Shown here one piece after another: positions 11,115 to 22,373 of a stretch of DNA of 64,000 nucleotides (within the stretch, counting starts at the first letter, position 1; each line of letters opens with the position of its first letter). This DNA comes from Pictodentalium vernedei (taxonomy: Eukaryota > Mollusca > Scaphopoda > Dentaliida > Dentaliidae): assembly GCA_031216915.1 (NCBI GenBank), contig CM062296.1:797959022-798023021 (forward strand), in the 5' to 3' direction. The notes under the pieces are model-generated. The model saw only the letters and a list, made by a program, of their open reading frames with translations. It was not told where the DNA came from and ran no database searches. The translations under genes were made by a program, and so were the position numbers.

Positions 11115-12289
11115 TCAATAGCACTGGAACCGTGGACAGAGAAAGAGATCCCTAGGCCTGTCAAACCATAGCATCACAAACATTAGAAAAGACAATGAAA
11201 CACAAGGCGTATGGTGAAGTGCGACGCAGACAGAAAGGGCAGTAACAGGACAGAGCTGGAACTGACCCTGAAAAAAGCTGAAAGGTTGGGATAGACACCA
11301 GCCTGAGCCAAAGAAAGAGGGCCCCAAGGACCAAGGTCCTCTATCGGCTCCTGCAACTGTAGCAGATAAAAGGAGAATGCAGCATTTCTCCAGTAGGCTG
11401 CCAGTATAACATCCGTCATCCGACAACATGACAGAGTTATTAAAAGAGGAAGACAATGCATGCACCTCGTGGCAGAAAAAACAATTGGTAATACAATCAC
11501 CAGTAGCTAGATGAGCGGAAGCAAGACAAATCCATCGAGAAATGGATGCAGGAGAGATCTGGCATGTGAGAAAACGCATAGTCATCCAGGATAAAGGCGC
11601 GAACGCCCCCCACCCCCAAGCAGAGCAGTGCCCAAGAAAGTGACCATCTTGGAGTAAACTGCAAAGTCCTAGGCCTTTTCAAGGAAAAGAGCTGAACAAG
11701 CTTGGAGAGGCAAGGATGAGTGTCGAAACAATGCGGTACCACATATGAAAAAGGTCTCCGAAGCATGGACTTATACCCATTGCTGGAGACCCCCAGAAAC
11801 AAACATAAACCAGAAACTCTGGAAGCTGATCGAAGGAGTGACAGAAGCAACAGAGTGATCGCACACCATCGACAGAAGAACCTTCCACTTAGCCACAGAG
11901 GCAAAACCAGTGGAGTGAGTGCCTCCTTGAAGAAGAAAAGCAACTCCACTGCGGGTCTCGAAAAACCACTACGGAGAAGACAGGACCCGATAAAAAACAT
12001 GTGCGAAGGCACAATGAAGTTGGGTCAACTTGAAACCTCCTCGGGCGATTTTAGCAAAGAAAGTCATGATGTAGAGGGAGACATGCCGGAACTGCCGCTA
12101 ACAGAGAGCGGGGCAGATTGATCCAAACCCACCTAGGCGACGGGTGTGATCAAAAGGATTCGACGACTGCAGGTTCATATCTGGGAGAGAACCTGAGGCA
12201 GAATCGGAACCGGCAGGAAGGCGTAGCCGACAGGACCGTCCAAAAGGAGGGCCAGAGCGTCCACGGCGAAAGCCAGAGCATCTGGACAC
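11115..12289 (-). pseudogene. E2a tyrosine recombinase remnant
   Basis: Frames at 11497-12012 contain 'SLKRPRTLQFTPRWSLSWAL', which matches 'NFSINRPRTLRLIPKWNLAW' in the E5 recombinase. Frames at 11115-11585 hold 'CHEVHALSSS' where an intact enzyme has HEVRALSTS, and 'ILAAYWRNA', where the conserved Trp and later Tyr region lies. The catalytic region is spread over several frames and the HxxR arginine appears as histidine, so it is dead. The 5' part of the gene is cut off at 12302. Confidence 0.65.
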
Positions 12290-12658
12290 GGGGACACGAA
12301 AGTATAAATTTTATAGTAAATTTCCTTTCTTATTATACCTACCGAAATTGTTTACAACAGGCTTGCACTACAGTGGAAGAACCTAACTCGGATAAAATAC
12401 TCTCTATTTTAATCTTTCCCAAGATTTGGGAAAGAAAAGTGGTGTAAAAAACACCACGAAAAAATAAGCCAAAACTGGGCCGAGCGCCATCGGCGCACAC
12501 CCAGTATGGGACGCTCTTCCACAGTACAAATCCATGACTTCCGTCACAGCGCGCAATGCATTAATTGGTCATTCTTTTGATTCCGAACAACACAGGAGTT
12601 ATGTGATCAGCGGGGAGGAAGGATTCTTACCCGAATAAGAAGACGGGAGGGCCTCCAT

Positions 12659-12747
12659 GTAAACAATTTCGGTAGGTATAATAAGAAAGGAAATTTACTA
12701 TAAAATTTATACTTCTTATCAACCTACCTCAATTGTTTACAACAGGC
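12659..12747. repeat. E2b internal complementary region
   Basis: The complement of the left tip at 12303-12350 (including its private 'ccgaaattg') is fused to the complement of the right tip. It carries 'tttacaacagg', the same variant as the E2b left end and unlike E2a. Confidence 0.8.
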
Positions 12748-12796
12748 TGAATAGACAAAAGGCTGGAGGGAATCACATAACCAACCCACACATAAC

Positions 12797-13796
12797 TCAA
12801 TAGCACTGGGACCATGGACAGAGGAAGAGATCCCTAGGCCTATCAAACCATAGCATCACAAACATTAGAAAAACCAATGAAAGATGAGGCGTATGGTGAA
12901 GTGCGACGCACAGACAGAAAGGGCAGTAACAGCACAGAGCTGGAACTGACCTTGAAAAAAGCTGAAAAGCTTGGATAGACAACATCCTGAGCCGAAAAAA
13001 GAGGGCCCCAAGGGTCTCTGTCGGCTCCTGCAACTGTCGCAGAGAAAAGGAGAATGTAGCATTTCTCCAGAAGGCTGCCAGTATAACATCAGTCATCCGA
13101 CAACATGACCGAGTTATTAAAAGAGGAAGACAATGCATGCACCTCCTGGCAGAAAAAACAATAGGTAATACAATCACCAGTAGCTAGACGAGCGGAAGCT
13201 GCACGAATAGCAAGACAAGGCCATCAAGAAAATGGATGCAGGAGAGATCTGTCATGTGGGAAAACGCATATTCATCCAGGATAAAGGCGTGAATGCCCCC
13301 CACCCCCAAGCAGAGCAGCGCCCAAGAAAGCGACCATCTTGGAGTAAACTGCAAAGTCCTAGGCCTTTTCAAGGAAAAGAGCTGAACAAGCTTGGAGAGG
13401 CAAGGATGAGTGTCGAAACAATGCGGTATCACATAGGAAAAAATGTCTCCGAAGCATGGACAAGTACACATAGCTGGAGACCCCCAGAAACAAACATATA
13501 CCAGAAAACTCCGCAAGCAGTGTGATCGAAGGAGTGACAGAATCAACAGAGTGATCACACACCATCGACAGAAGAACCTTCCACTTAGCCACAGAGGCTA
13601 AACCAGTGGAGTGAGTGCCTCCTTTAAGAAAAGCAACTCCACTGCGTGTCTCGAAAAAACCACTACGGAGGAGACAGGACCCGATAAAAGACATGTGCGA
13701 AGGCACAATGAAGTTTGGCAAAGAAAGTCGCGAGGTAGAGGGAGACATGCCGGAACCGCCGCTAACAGAGAGCGGAGCAGAATGATCCACACCCAC
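12797..13796 (-). pseudogene. E2b tyrosine recombinase remnant
   Basis: It parallels the E2a remnant. 'SLKRPRTLQFTPRWSLSWAL' lies in the frame 13184-13558, and the 'DVILAAFWRNA' segment in 12797-13177. The open frame is broken several times, and the HxxR box reads through as non-matching residues. In DIRS elements this enzyme integrates a circular DNA without target duplication. Here it is degraded. Confidence 0.65.
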
Positions 13797-13838
13797 CGAA
13801 GCGACGGGTGTGATCGAAAGGATTCGACGACTGCAGGT

Positions 13839-15059
13839 TCATATCTGGGTGAGAACCTGAGGCAGAATCGGAACCGGTAGGAAGGTGTAGCCGACAAGAC
13901 CATCCCAAAGGAGGGCCAGAGCGTCCACGGCGAAAGCCAGAGCATCTGGACACGGGGACACGAAAGTGTCCACCTGATGGTTCCAACTAGTCACAAGAGA
14001 TCGATGGAACCCGCCATGTGGAGCATCCACCTGGTGGAAATGACCCTGCCCCGATGGGACAGGGAGTCGGCTAGGACGTTCAGGCGACCGGGAATGTGAC
14101 GAACAGCCACCCCGGCGTGGACATCCTGAGCGAGCAGTATAAGATCCCAAGCCAATTCGTACATTGGAACAGAGTGCATGCCGCCCTGGTTCCGAATGTA
14201 AGCAACCACCGTCGAATGGTCGGACAACAGAAGGACCTGGCGATTCGACAGGTGAGGGATCCACTGCCTGAAACGCAGAAGAAGAGCAAGAAGCTCCTTC
14301 TGGTTGATATGTAGAGCTGCAAGAGCCTGGTCCACCATCCCGTGAATGGAAAGACCTAGAGGAACCAACGTCGCACCCCATCCGAGATCGCTGGCATCTG
14401 CCGTCAGAACGCGATCGGACGTGGGTAAGTCCAACGGAACACCCTGCGAAAGCCACTGGACATCCGCCCAGAGGAGAAGGTGAGGATAAAGATAGTCTGG
14501 GAACTGAAGCACCAGATCCAGAAAATCTACATTCGGCCTCCAACGACTGAGCAGAAAGTGTTGGAGAGGTCGGACACGCAGCCGACCTAGAGGAATGAGA
14601 TCCGTCACCGAACAGCAGAGACCGATTAGCCGGAGAAAACTCTGAGCTGTCGTGGATGTGGACTGGGACAGAGTTGGAGCAAAAGCTGAGAGAATCACAG
14701 CCTAGGCCTGGGGAACCGCCACCAAATTGAATTGTGTGCGGAAAGCCATCCCCAGATGATAAAACGACTGAGAAGGGACCAGGTCCGACTTCTTCCCGTT
14801 GACTCTGAAACATAGTGACGTGAGTAAGCTCAACAGAGTGGCGACATCCGACTCTAGGAAGGCAGCATTGGAATGCCCCTGGAGGATATCGTCCAGATAT
14901 GCCGAAGTAGTCACCCTGGACTGCGTGCGATGGAAAGCTATCACATGCGACATCAGTCTGGTGAAGGACCAAGGAACCAGGTTGAGGCCGAAAGGCATGG
15001 CCTTGAACTGGTAAACTCGCCCCAGAAAAATGAACCTGAGATACTTCCGTAACGCCCAA
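13839..15059 (-). other. Long open frame overlapping E2b RT-RNase H
   Basis: A 406-codon open frame runs on the same strand in a different frame from RT-RNase H. It is very Ser-rich (for example 'SFCSNSVPVHIHDSSEFSPA'). Its last ~45 codons are the shifted C-terminus of RNase H. E5 (53717-55420) and E4 (36415-37032, 37211-37738) have a comparable Ser/Arg-rich open frame at the same place. In E4 and E5 that frame leads into the YR N-terminus, as in DIRS elements whose YR ORF starts inside RT. Coding status is unproven. Confidence 0.35.
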
Positions 15060-15439
15060 TGAATCGGAACGTGAAAGTAAGCATCTCGCAGGCCGAAGCT
15101 GGAAGCGGAAACTCCCTGGTGAATTGAACGGAGGACCGACCTGAAAGTCTCCATGCGGAACTTGGGAGCAATGATAGACTGGTTCAGGAAACTCAGACCG
15201 AGAACCGGTCGTAGTCGGCCGTCCTTCTTCGGCACCAAGAACAGGCGGGAATAGAAACCCACTGACCTAATGTTCTTGATGACCTCAATCGCTCCCTTTG
15301 TCAGGAGATTGTCTATCTCCGTGGACAAAAGTTCCCGACGTAAAATGTCTGAAGGAACTGTGGTTGGAAAAGGCACCCCGGACAGAGTGGAGTGCCGTCG
15401 GAAGGATATTTGCAGCCCGGACCAAACAACATCTAACAT
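13839..15439 (-). pseudogene. E2b reverse transcriptase-RNase H
   Basis: RT occupies 15439-14702 (245 aa): 'LVPKKDGRLRPVLGLSFLN' at residues 69-87, 'PFGLNLVPWSFTRL' at 149-162 and 'YLDD' at 181-184. An in-frame TAG (14702-14704) separates it from RNase H (14698-13991, 235 aa), which keeps D101, E135, D160 and D211 as the likely catalytic set plus 'HIPGRLNVLADSLS'. At the position of the first RT catalytic Asp (E4 residue 173, 'SIDLKD') E2b reads 'SFGLRD', Asp to Gly at residue 116. The C-terminal 'FVSPCPDALAFAVDAL' continues in another frame after about 13985. Three independent defects argue that it is inactive. Confidence 0.85.
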
Positions 15440-15588
15440 CCAAGGATCGGATGTGATGGTGGCCCACAGTCTGCGAACTCGGCTATCCCTCCTCCGACCT
15501 GGGACGAGTTGAGGTGAGGACCTTCATTGCGAACCCCGACGAGGCTCGCGAGAGGAGAAAACACCTCTACTGAATGAAGAATCCTGGG

Positions 15589-15870
15589 AGTTCCCTCAAG
15601 ACTGCCGATGCTTACCCTTACCCCTTGAGTAAGAAGCAGAAGCAGTGGCAGAAGGATCAGACCCTTTTTGCTTCGCAGAGGAAGCAGAGGGTACTTGTTA
15701 GGCTTGGAATGGCCCGTGCCTACCCTAGAAGTTCCCTCAAGACTGCCGATGCTTACCCTTACCCCTTGAGTAAGAAGCAGAAGCAGTGGCAGAAGGATCA
15801 GACCCTTTTTGCTTCGCAGAGGAAGCAGAGGGTACTTGTTAGGCTTGGAATGGCCCGTGCCTACCCTAGA
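15589..15870. repeat. Exact 141-bp tandem duplication in E2b Gag
   Basis: Two copies, 15589-15729 and 15730-15870, appear identical by eye. 141 bp is 47 codons, so frames on both strands stay open. The identity contrasts with the diverged repeats elsewhere and suggests a recent event, or an assembly artefact. Confidence 0.9.
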
Positions 15871-17242
15871 AGGCTGATCAATCTGAAGAAGCAGCAGCTG
15901 ATCGTTGGAATGACGTAGGACGTCATCCCGGACCGTCAACACAGAATCATGACAAAGTTGCGGACCTGTCAAAAAAGCAGATCGAAGAGCAGCGTACTGC
16001 TCCTCAGGAAGGGATCGGCTTGTGTCCCGCACAGAGTCCCTTCGAACTAATTCCAGATTAGCCGTGTTACAGGCATGCGTGTGAGTAAGATGCATGAGCG
16101 CCTTGGACAGCACACGCAAAGAAGCCTGTACCTCGTCAATCTTATCTGAAGGCAGATAAGCAGCAAAAGCTGAGACGACGTGATCGGAGAGAGAAAGCAT
16201 ATCATGCATCTCTCTCGATAAGCCCAATGTGGACTCCAGAGTCGTCATCGGAATGACGGCAGACTTGGACTTGGAAAGCCCGAGGGAATTGGAGTCCTGA
16301 TCCAAAACCGTCAAAGTCCGGTAGACCGACGGATTGGCGGAATCGTAGGAACGATAACCCGCCGGAGGCAAAAAGGTGTCAACCCTGGTGAAGAACAGAG
16401 CCTTCATAGCCTTGGAACTTAGCTTGGAGTCCAAGGCTGAAAATGCTTCAACCAACTGTACCGAAGGCACGGTCGAAGACGCCCAGAAGCAGGTTGCTCC
16501 ATAGACTGTTGGTGCGCGACCGATGATCGCGGCCTGGCTGACACTGTCGACTGGTTAGATGGTTTGAGATCCGGAAAGAACCCAAACACGAAATCAAGAG
16601 CTGCCCCCAAGTCCGAAGACTGCTGGCTCTCAACATCAAGCATGTCTGACTCTTCCCCTGAGTCGGAAGACACATAGCCCATCGTGGGCAAACCAGCCGA
16701 CGCCTCCCATGGTGTCGGAACACCAGGGGATCAGAAAGCTGCCTGTTTCCAATCCCGGGAGGCGGCGCCATAGGAGGCACCTGGAAACCACTCGCTGCCT
16801 CGCTGGAAGCAACAGGAAGGCTCGTTGACAGAACCTGAGTGAGTAAGGAGAGGGCCTCCCTAAGCTCACTGCCCGTACTGGCCGGTTCGACAGGGGAACG
16901 AACCGGCAAAGTGGCTTCACCACTGACCCTCTGAACCAGCGAAGGGTCACGATCCTCCAAAAGACCCGACATGGGACGACGGGCGGCAGCCGAAAACGTC
17001 TGAAGCCAGACGTGTATAGGGGTGTGACACACACTGAGGATCAACATAGCAGGAACTCATGAGAGTCACCGCTGACCTCTGCAGGGCAGAAGGTCCAGGC
17101 TGCACAAAAGACGTTGGACCCCCAAAACTGGTCGTGTGGCCAGAATGAGTGGACGGAAACGCCACGGAGTTCATAGTGTCCCTACTAAGAACATCCGAAT
17201 CCAATAATACAACTGTGGTGCTCGACGGCGCAGAGACCACAG

Positions 17243-17480
17243 TAGAGGGTCTGGGCGGCAGCCACTTCCAACTTCGCCGAGTTGAAGTCAGGGAAGGCTG
17301 AGGCCGATACCCCTACGTCTACACTCCCAGACACCGCAGCAGACCACTGCAGGTATAAAACTACTGTGCTCAACGGCTGAGAGGACACAGTAGGGGGTTC
17401 AGTCGGCAGCCACTTCCGACTTCGCCGAGTTGAAGTCGGGGAAGGCTGAGGCAGATACCCCACAACCACACTACAGACAT
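17243..17480. repeat. ~148-bp direct repeat in E2b
   Basis: Two copies carry 'ggcagccacttcc', 'cttcgccgagttgaagtc' and 'gggaaggctgaggc', offset by ~148 bp. They lie in the upstream Gag region. Confidence 0.75.
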
Positions 17481-17749
17481 CCCTGCAGACCCTTGCAGGG
17501 ATAAGCCGAGGCCGGCTAAAAACGGTGCCCAATGACGTTGTAGACGGAACAGCAGTAGCAGCAGATACGACGGGAGCTGTTGGAACTGGCAGAAAAGCGG
17601 AGAGAGTCACCTAGCTCGGCCTCCAAAGGAGGAGTCACAACCCTAGTGACAGCCTCAGATGTCGACTGGAGAGGGCGCATAGTCCCGGAACCAGGCAGCT
17701 CTTCATCAGAAATCCAACAGCTCCCGCAGTATCCACCACGGTAAAAAAC

Positions 17750-18130
17750 TGTACATTCCCCATGGAAGGGGAATAACTCTCACCAGACATGGTCGAGCCG
17801 GGAAGTCCCGAAACGACAGCGTTCCCTACCCCCGCTGGTACGGGAGGAGCTGCACATCCCCCACGGAGGGGGAGCAATTCTCACCAGACGTGGTCGAGTC
17901 GGGCGACCCCGAAATGACAGCATTCCCCACCCCCGCGGGAGGAGCTGCACATCCCCCATGGAGGGGGGCAAACTCACACCAGACGTGGTCAAGTTGGGGG
18001 GGGGGGGGGAAACGACAGTGTCCCCCCACCCCCCCTGCAGGGGTGGGAGCTGCACATCCCCCATGGAGGGGGTAAACTCACACCAGACGTGGTCGAGTCA
18101 GGAGGCTCCTGAAACGACAGCGTTCCACAC
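17750..18130. repeat. ~100-bp minisatellite in E2b 5' region
   Basis: Four imperfect copies of a unit with 'ggagctgcacatccccca', 'ggaggggg' and 'caccagacgtggtcgag'. Successive 'agacgtggtc' positions near 17785, 17887, 17981 and 18085 give periods of 94-104 bp. It lies in the leader between Gag and the right ITR. Confidence 0.85.
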
Positions 18131-18639
18131 CACCCGCAGGTGCGGAAGAAACTGCCACGAGAACGCACCAAGGCGAGGGCAAAAGGAATTGCCCTAAAGG
18201 AACGGAACTCAAAATAACAGAGGTGAGAGCAGTAGAAGAAAAAGGTGAACTCAACAGGAACAGAAAGTAGAAGAACACCCTCAACTACGAGAGAAGGTGG
18301 CAGAAAAAAAACCGGTGGGTACACGACAGAACCCAGACGGTCGACAGGGACCTAAAAAACAGAAATTCAGCCCACAACAGAGTGAAGAAATCCTGTCCAG
18401 ACAGTCTCTGATTGACACCGAACTCAAATAACAATTAAATTCATCAACCGAAAAATTCATTGTCAAATCGCGTGATGTCGAAAACAAAACATTCGCGAAA
18501 ACGGAATAGTAAATAACATACAATGAGAATGTGGTTGAAAATATAAACGAGAATATATAAAACACAGTCCTGTTATTATACGATCTTCAGATCCATAATT
18601 CCAGTCACAGGAAAACCATTATCGACGAGTTAAAATATC

Positions 18640-18949
18640 ACTGTTACTTTAGCAAAGATGGCACACACAAATCCACCACGTGTGCGGATAATCAAAAGAA
18701 TGACGAATTGACACACTGCACACTGTTTTACGGTTAGTCGTGGATTTGTACTATGGAAGAGCATCCCATACTGGGTGTGTGCCGATGGCGCTTGACGCAG
18801 TTTTGGCTTATTTTTTCGTGGTGTTTTTACACCACTTTTCTTTCCCAAATCTTGGGAAAGATTAAAATAGAGAGTATTTTATCAGAGTTAGGTCCTTCCA
18901 CTGTAGTGCAAGCCTATAGTAAACAATTGAGGTAGGTTGATAAGAAATT
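18640..18949. repeat. E2b right inverted terminal repeat
   Basis: This is the inverse of the left ends of E2a and E2b. At variable sites it is a mosaic. The inner part ('gtcgtggatttgtac', 'cactgttttacgg') and the tip ('atagtaaac') follow E2a. The middle ('cttattttttcgtggtgt') follows E2b. Confidence 0.75.
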
Positions 18950-19190
18950 TCATCATACCTGCCACTGGCCCAAACATGCTGGAACTCTAATCGATAGAAA
19001 TCAGGCCAAACGCTTTAGAACTGCCCCAGTGGCCCCACCCCCCCCCCCCCCCCCAAAATAAGCCTAAGTATCAAAAAAACTAAAGTCCTGTATGGGCCTC
19101 CATATACAGTGTTTGCGCAAGCAGAGAGCAAAGGAAATGACATCCAATACCGCCAATAACCATTACTTTGTGATGCCCAGACCTTCATTT
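18950..19190. repeat. E6: left-end fragment of a third DIRS-like family
   Basis: It starts 'catcatacctgccactggcc', with the same design as other DIRS left ends here ('catacttaccaatgaccc'). It continues to a C run and 'cctccatatacagtgtttgc', parallel to 'cctccatacttttactccac' in E1. It abuts E2b directly. The rest of the element is not next to it. An ICR of the same type sits at 30162-30290. Confidence 0.45.
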
Positions 19191-19845
19191 TAATAGCGTG
19201 CGATCGCTCTCATGCAATTACCATTTGCAGCGAAGGACGATCAATCGCTCACATGGAAAAAAAGCAGTTACATTTTTTAGTTTACATCAACAATGTCAGA
19301 GTTTCAGAAACTGTGTCTGTAAACACTTGACTGTTTCGTCTATTCGATTAATCGAATAACTGGTGTAAGGTGCTATAGTCAACTATCATTTTTCATAGTC
19401 GACTATTTTTTTGCCGTATACATCATGCTGCTGAATGATAACATTGGTCTGGGAGGGACATGTAACGTTTCTCGGTACCTACTATCCTTCGTATTCATTG
19501 TTTTTATCACAAAATAGGCAGTAATTTTTACTTTACCCTCGCATATTATTTCATGAAATGGCCGTTGTCATATGTAAATTCCGCTCTGGATCAAGCTATT
19601 GTTATCAAATTGTTGATAATCCAAGTTAATTTTTAAATCGGATAAATTTAATGGCGATGTGGAATTTATTATCACTAAATTTCTGAAAGAATGTAGACAC
19701 TTTGAAGAGTTAGCATCACTTGACAGTGACCATCACAAAGTTGATTACGTCAATGAGGAATTCCCGGTAAGGCCTGAAAAAATAAAAATCTGTTTCTCAG
19801 GCCCTCCCGCATGGTCCTTTTGGCTGCTGCATGCTCTCTAACTTA
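19191..19845. other. Unassigned spacer
   Basis: No gene or clear repeat boundary. Near 19775-19815 there is 'ctgtttctcaggcc' with 'ccgcatg', resembling parts of the shared repeat at 29575-29650 and 61702-61790. Confidence 0.4.
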
Positions 19846-21989
19846 AACAAGAGGCCCCAGGGGGCCTGAGGGTGCTCACCTGACATGGTAGCCTAAATAT
19901 CAACCCAGAGAATTGATTTCCACAAGTTGCATCTGCTCCTCCTAAGAAAAGCTGAAACCAAATATCCAAATATTCTGACCAGTGGATCTAAAAAAAGATT
20001 TTTAAAGAATATTCCTCATACTGAACTAAGTCATAATTCGGGCTCCCACAGGAAGCCCATATATGAACCCAGGGACTTGGCTTTAACAAACCTGAATCTC
20101 ACACCCCTAAGGATTCTGCACACCAAATATCAAAACATTCCGACTGCTGGATCTGAAGAAGAAGATTTTTAAAGAACATTCCTCATTTTAAACCAAGTTA
20201 CAATTCGAGCTCCCACAATCAGCCCAAATATGGACCTAGGGACATGGCTTGAACAAACTTGAATCTTACCCCCCTAAGGATGCTGCATAAAAAATATCAA
20301 AAGCATTCATCTGCTGGATCTGAAGATTTTTAAAGAAAATTCCTCATTTTGAACTAAGTTGTCCTTCGGGCTCCCATAGTGAGCCCAAATATGAACCAAG
20401 GGACTTGGCTTGAACAAACTTGAATCTCAGCCCCCTAAGGTTGCTCCATGCCAAATATCAAAACATTCCAACTGCTGAATCTGAAGAAGAAGATTTTTAA
20501 AGAAAAATTCCTCATATTGACTAAGTTATAATTTGGGCTCCCACAGGGAGCCCAAATATGGACCCATGGACTTGGCTTTAACACACTTGAATCCCCCCTC
20601 CCCCAAGGATGCTACTCACCACATATCAAACCATTCCGACTGCTGGATCTGAAGAAGAAGATTTTTTAAGAAAATTCCTCATTTCGAACAAAGTTACAAT
20701 TCAAGCTCCCACAGTGAGCACAAATATGGACCTAGGGACATGGCTTGAACAAACTTGAATCTCACCCCCCTAAGGATGCTGCATACCAAATATCACAAGA
20801 TTCTGCCTGCTGGATCTTGAGAAGAAGATTTTCAAAGAAATTTGCCTGAAATGCACTAAGTTTGAATTTGGGCTTCTATAGTGAGCCCAAATATAAATCC
20901 AGGTGGCTGATTTGAACAAACTGGAATCAGATCCACCCCACAATGTTGCATACCCAATATCAAAAGATTCTGTCTGCTGGATCTGGAGAAGAAGATTTTT
21001 TAAGATATTTGCCTGAAATGCACTAAGTTCAAATTTGGGCTCCTATAGTGAGCCCAAATATAAACCCAAGGGGCCGATTTGAACAAACTTGAATCAGATC
21101 CACCCCACAATGTTGCATACCCAATATCAAAAGATTCTGCCTGCTGGATCTTGAGAAGAAGATTTTCAAAGAAATTTGCCTGAAATGCATTAAGTTCAAA
21201 TTTGGGCACCTATACTGAGCCCAAATATAAACCCAAGGGGCCGATTTGAACAAACTTGAATCAGATCCACCCCACAATGTTGCATACCAAATATCAAAAG
21301 ATTCTGCCTGCTGGATCTGGAGAAGAAGATTTTCAAAGAAATTTGCCTGAAATGCAGTAAGTTCAAATTTGGGCTCCTATACTGAGCCCAAATATAAACC
21401 CAGGGGGCCGATTTGAACAAACTTGAATCAGATCCACCCCACAATGTTGCATACCAAATATCAAAAGATTCTGCCTGCTGGATCTGGAGAAGAAGATTTT
21501 TTAAGAAATTTGCCTGAAATGCACTAAGTTCGAAATCGGGCTCCTATACTGAGCCCAAATATGAACCCTGGGGGCCGATTTGAACAAACTTGAATCAGAT
21601 CCACCCTCCAATGTTGCATACCAAATATCAAAATATTCTGCCTGCTGGATCTGGAGAAGAAGATTTTTTAATGTTTTTCCCATTGCCTACAGTGTTAAAA
21701 AGTGCTGACTCAGCACTTTTTCAATGTCCCGAAACTGTACCCTATGATAAAACCGATGGCAATTTTTTTTTACCAATTCTTTCTGTTGGTCCTAAGAAAG
21801 CTTCACACCAAATAAAAATTCTCGGTGCCGTGCAGTTTTGGAGATATGGGCGTTTTAATTTTTTTCTATTTTTAGCTCCTGCGGTTCCCATGGGGATACG
21901 GGGAAAAAAAAATCAGCATAAATTAGGTACTTTTGACCCAATAAGCCCTCACATAAAATTTGGTTCAAATCAGCCTCTCGGTTTGGAAA
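19846..21989 (+). mobile_element. H3 (left part): tandem-core element with GAGGCCCC 5' end
   Basis: It begins 'aacaagaggccccagggggc' followed by 'gctcacctgacatgg'. The body is a tandem array of a ~167-bp unit ('agcccaaatat', 'gatttgaacaaactt', 'ctgctggatctggagaag'); the 'ctgctgg' positions near 21142, 21309 and 21477 give 167-168 bp. The right part is at 28991-29364, past E3. The 5' 'gctcacctga' pairs with the 3' 'tcaggtgagc', giving subterminal inverted repeats. No protein is encoded; recurrent frames such as 'SLFKSAPWVYIWA' are repeat translations. Confidence 0.7.
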
Positions 21990-22217
21990 GTTAAAAAATT
22001 TATAGTAATTTATATATTTTTTATACTTACCAATGACCCAGACATAGCTGGTGCTAACTCTTAAAATATAGGGCCAAACACAAATTTTGCCCCCCAATCC
22101 CCAAAATTTGCATCTAAAACTAAAGAAAACATGTCCTGAAAGGCCCTCCACACCTCGCCCCCACTGCGCATGCGCAGTGTCAAGGACGTTCCGAAATTGG
22201 CGCCATTTATCATTCTA
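21990..22217. repeat. E3 left inverted terminal repeat
   Basis: The reverse complement is at 28786-28990. Compared over about 70 bp around 'tgcgcatgcgca', the two ITRs look identical, including E3-specific 'cacacctcgcccccactg' and 'catttatcatt'. Confidence 0.9.
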
Positions 22218-22291
22218 ATAACCAGTGCCTGGTAAGCGCTATGTACTCAGCGGGGAGGCAAGAGTTCCCAACTCCTGGGAGGGCCATCCCC

Positions 22292-22373
22292 GTCTGGGTC
22301 ATTGGTAAGTATAAAAAATATATAAATTACTATAAATTTTTTAACATTTTTATACTGTACCAATGACCCAGAC
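22292..22373. repeat. E3 internal complementary region
   Basis: 'gtctgggtcattggtaagta' through 'ctataaattttttaac' complements the left tip. 'atttttatactgtaccaatg' complements the right tip. The order and spacing match E1 and E5. Confidence 0.85.

Larger units (their letters stand above)
10622..12302 (-). mobile_element. E2a: left-end block of a second DIRS family
   Basis: It contains a left terminus ('atagtaaatttcc', then 'cctaccgcaattgtttact'), an ICR (10977-11065) and the 3' part of a YR gene. It stops abruptly at about 12302, where another left terminus of the same family begins. It is about 1.68 kb and parallels 12303-13975 throughout. See the finding on matched left tips and ICRs for why this may not be a simple local duplication. 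Confidence 0.8.
15433..17610 (-). pseudogene. E2b Gag-like region
   Basis: Frames at 15433-16470, 16448-17047, 16947-17240 and 17185-17610 cover the position of Gag, upstream of RT. The best segment contains 'NTANLELVRRDSVRDTSR', matching 'VANLELIRHDGA' in E4 and 'MELVRRDVG' in E1. In another frame near 15607-15680 the C-terminus reads as Ser-rich then basic ('SDPSATASASYSRGKGKHRQ') before a stop, parallel to E1's SR/RG tail. A 141-bp exact tandem duplication interrupts this end. Function is inferred from position and motif sharing only. Confidence 0.5.
12303..18949 (-). mobile_element. E2b: near-complete DIRS-family-2 retrotransposon
   Basis: Left terminus at 12303, ICR at 12659-12747, right terminus ending at about 18949. 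Minus-strand genes read Gag (17610 to 15433), RT-RNase H (15439 to about 13860) and YR (about 13800 to 12797). The right terminal repeat (about 18640-18949) is the inverse of the left and carries the landmarks 'cccaaatcttgggaaagatt' and 'cccatactgggtgtgtgcc'. Nonsense, frameshift and active-site changes make it defective. It shares the DIRS plan with E1/E3/E4/E5 but almost no nucleotide similarity outside coding motifs. Confidence 0.85.

Noticed and set aside
11720-12447. Plus-strand ORFs of 133 and 109 aa in E2a
   Set aside because: They are antisense to the YR remnant and not maintained as the same protein in E2b.
21000-21683. Several similar minus-strand ORFs (about 60-80 aa) suggesting a gene family
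   Set aside because: They are the same ~167-bp H3 unit read repeatedly; start and stop are set by the repeat.
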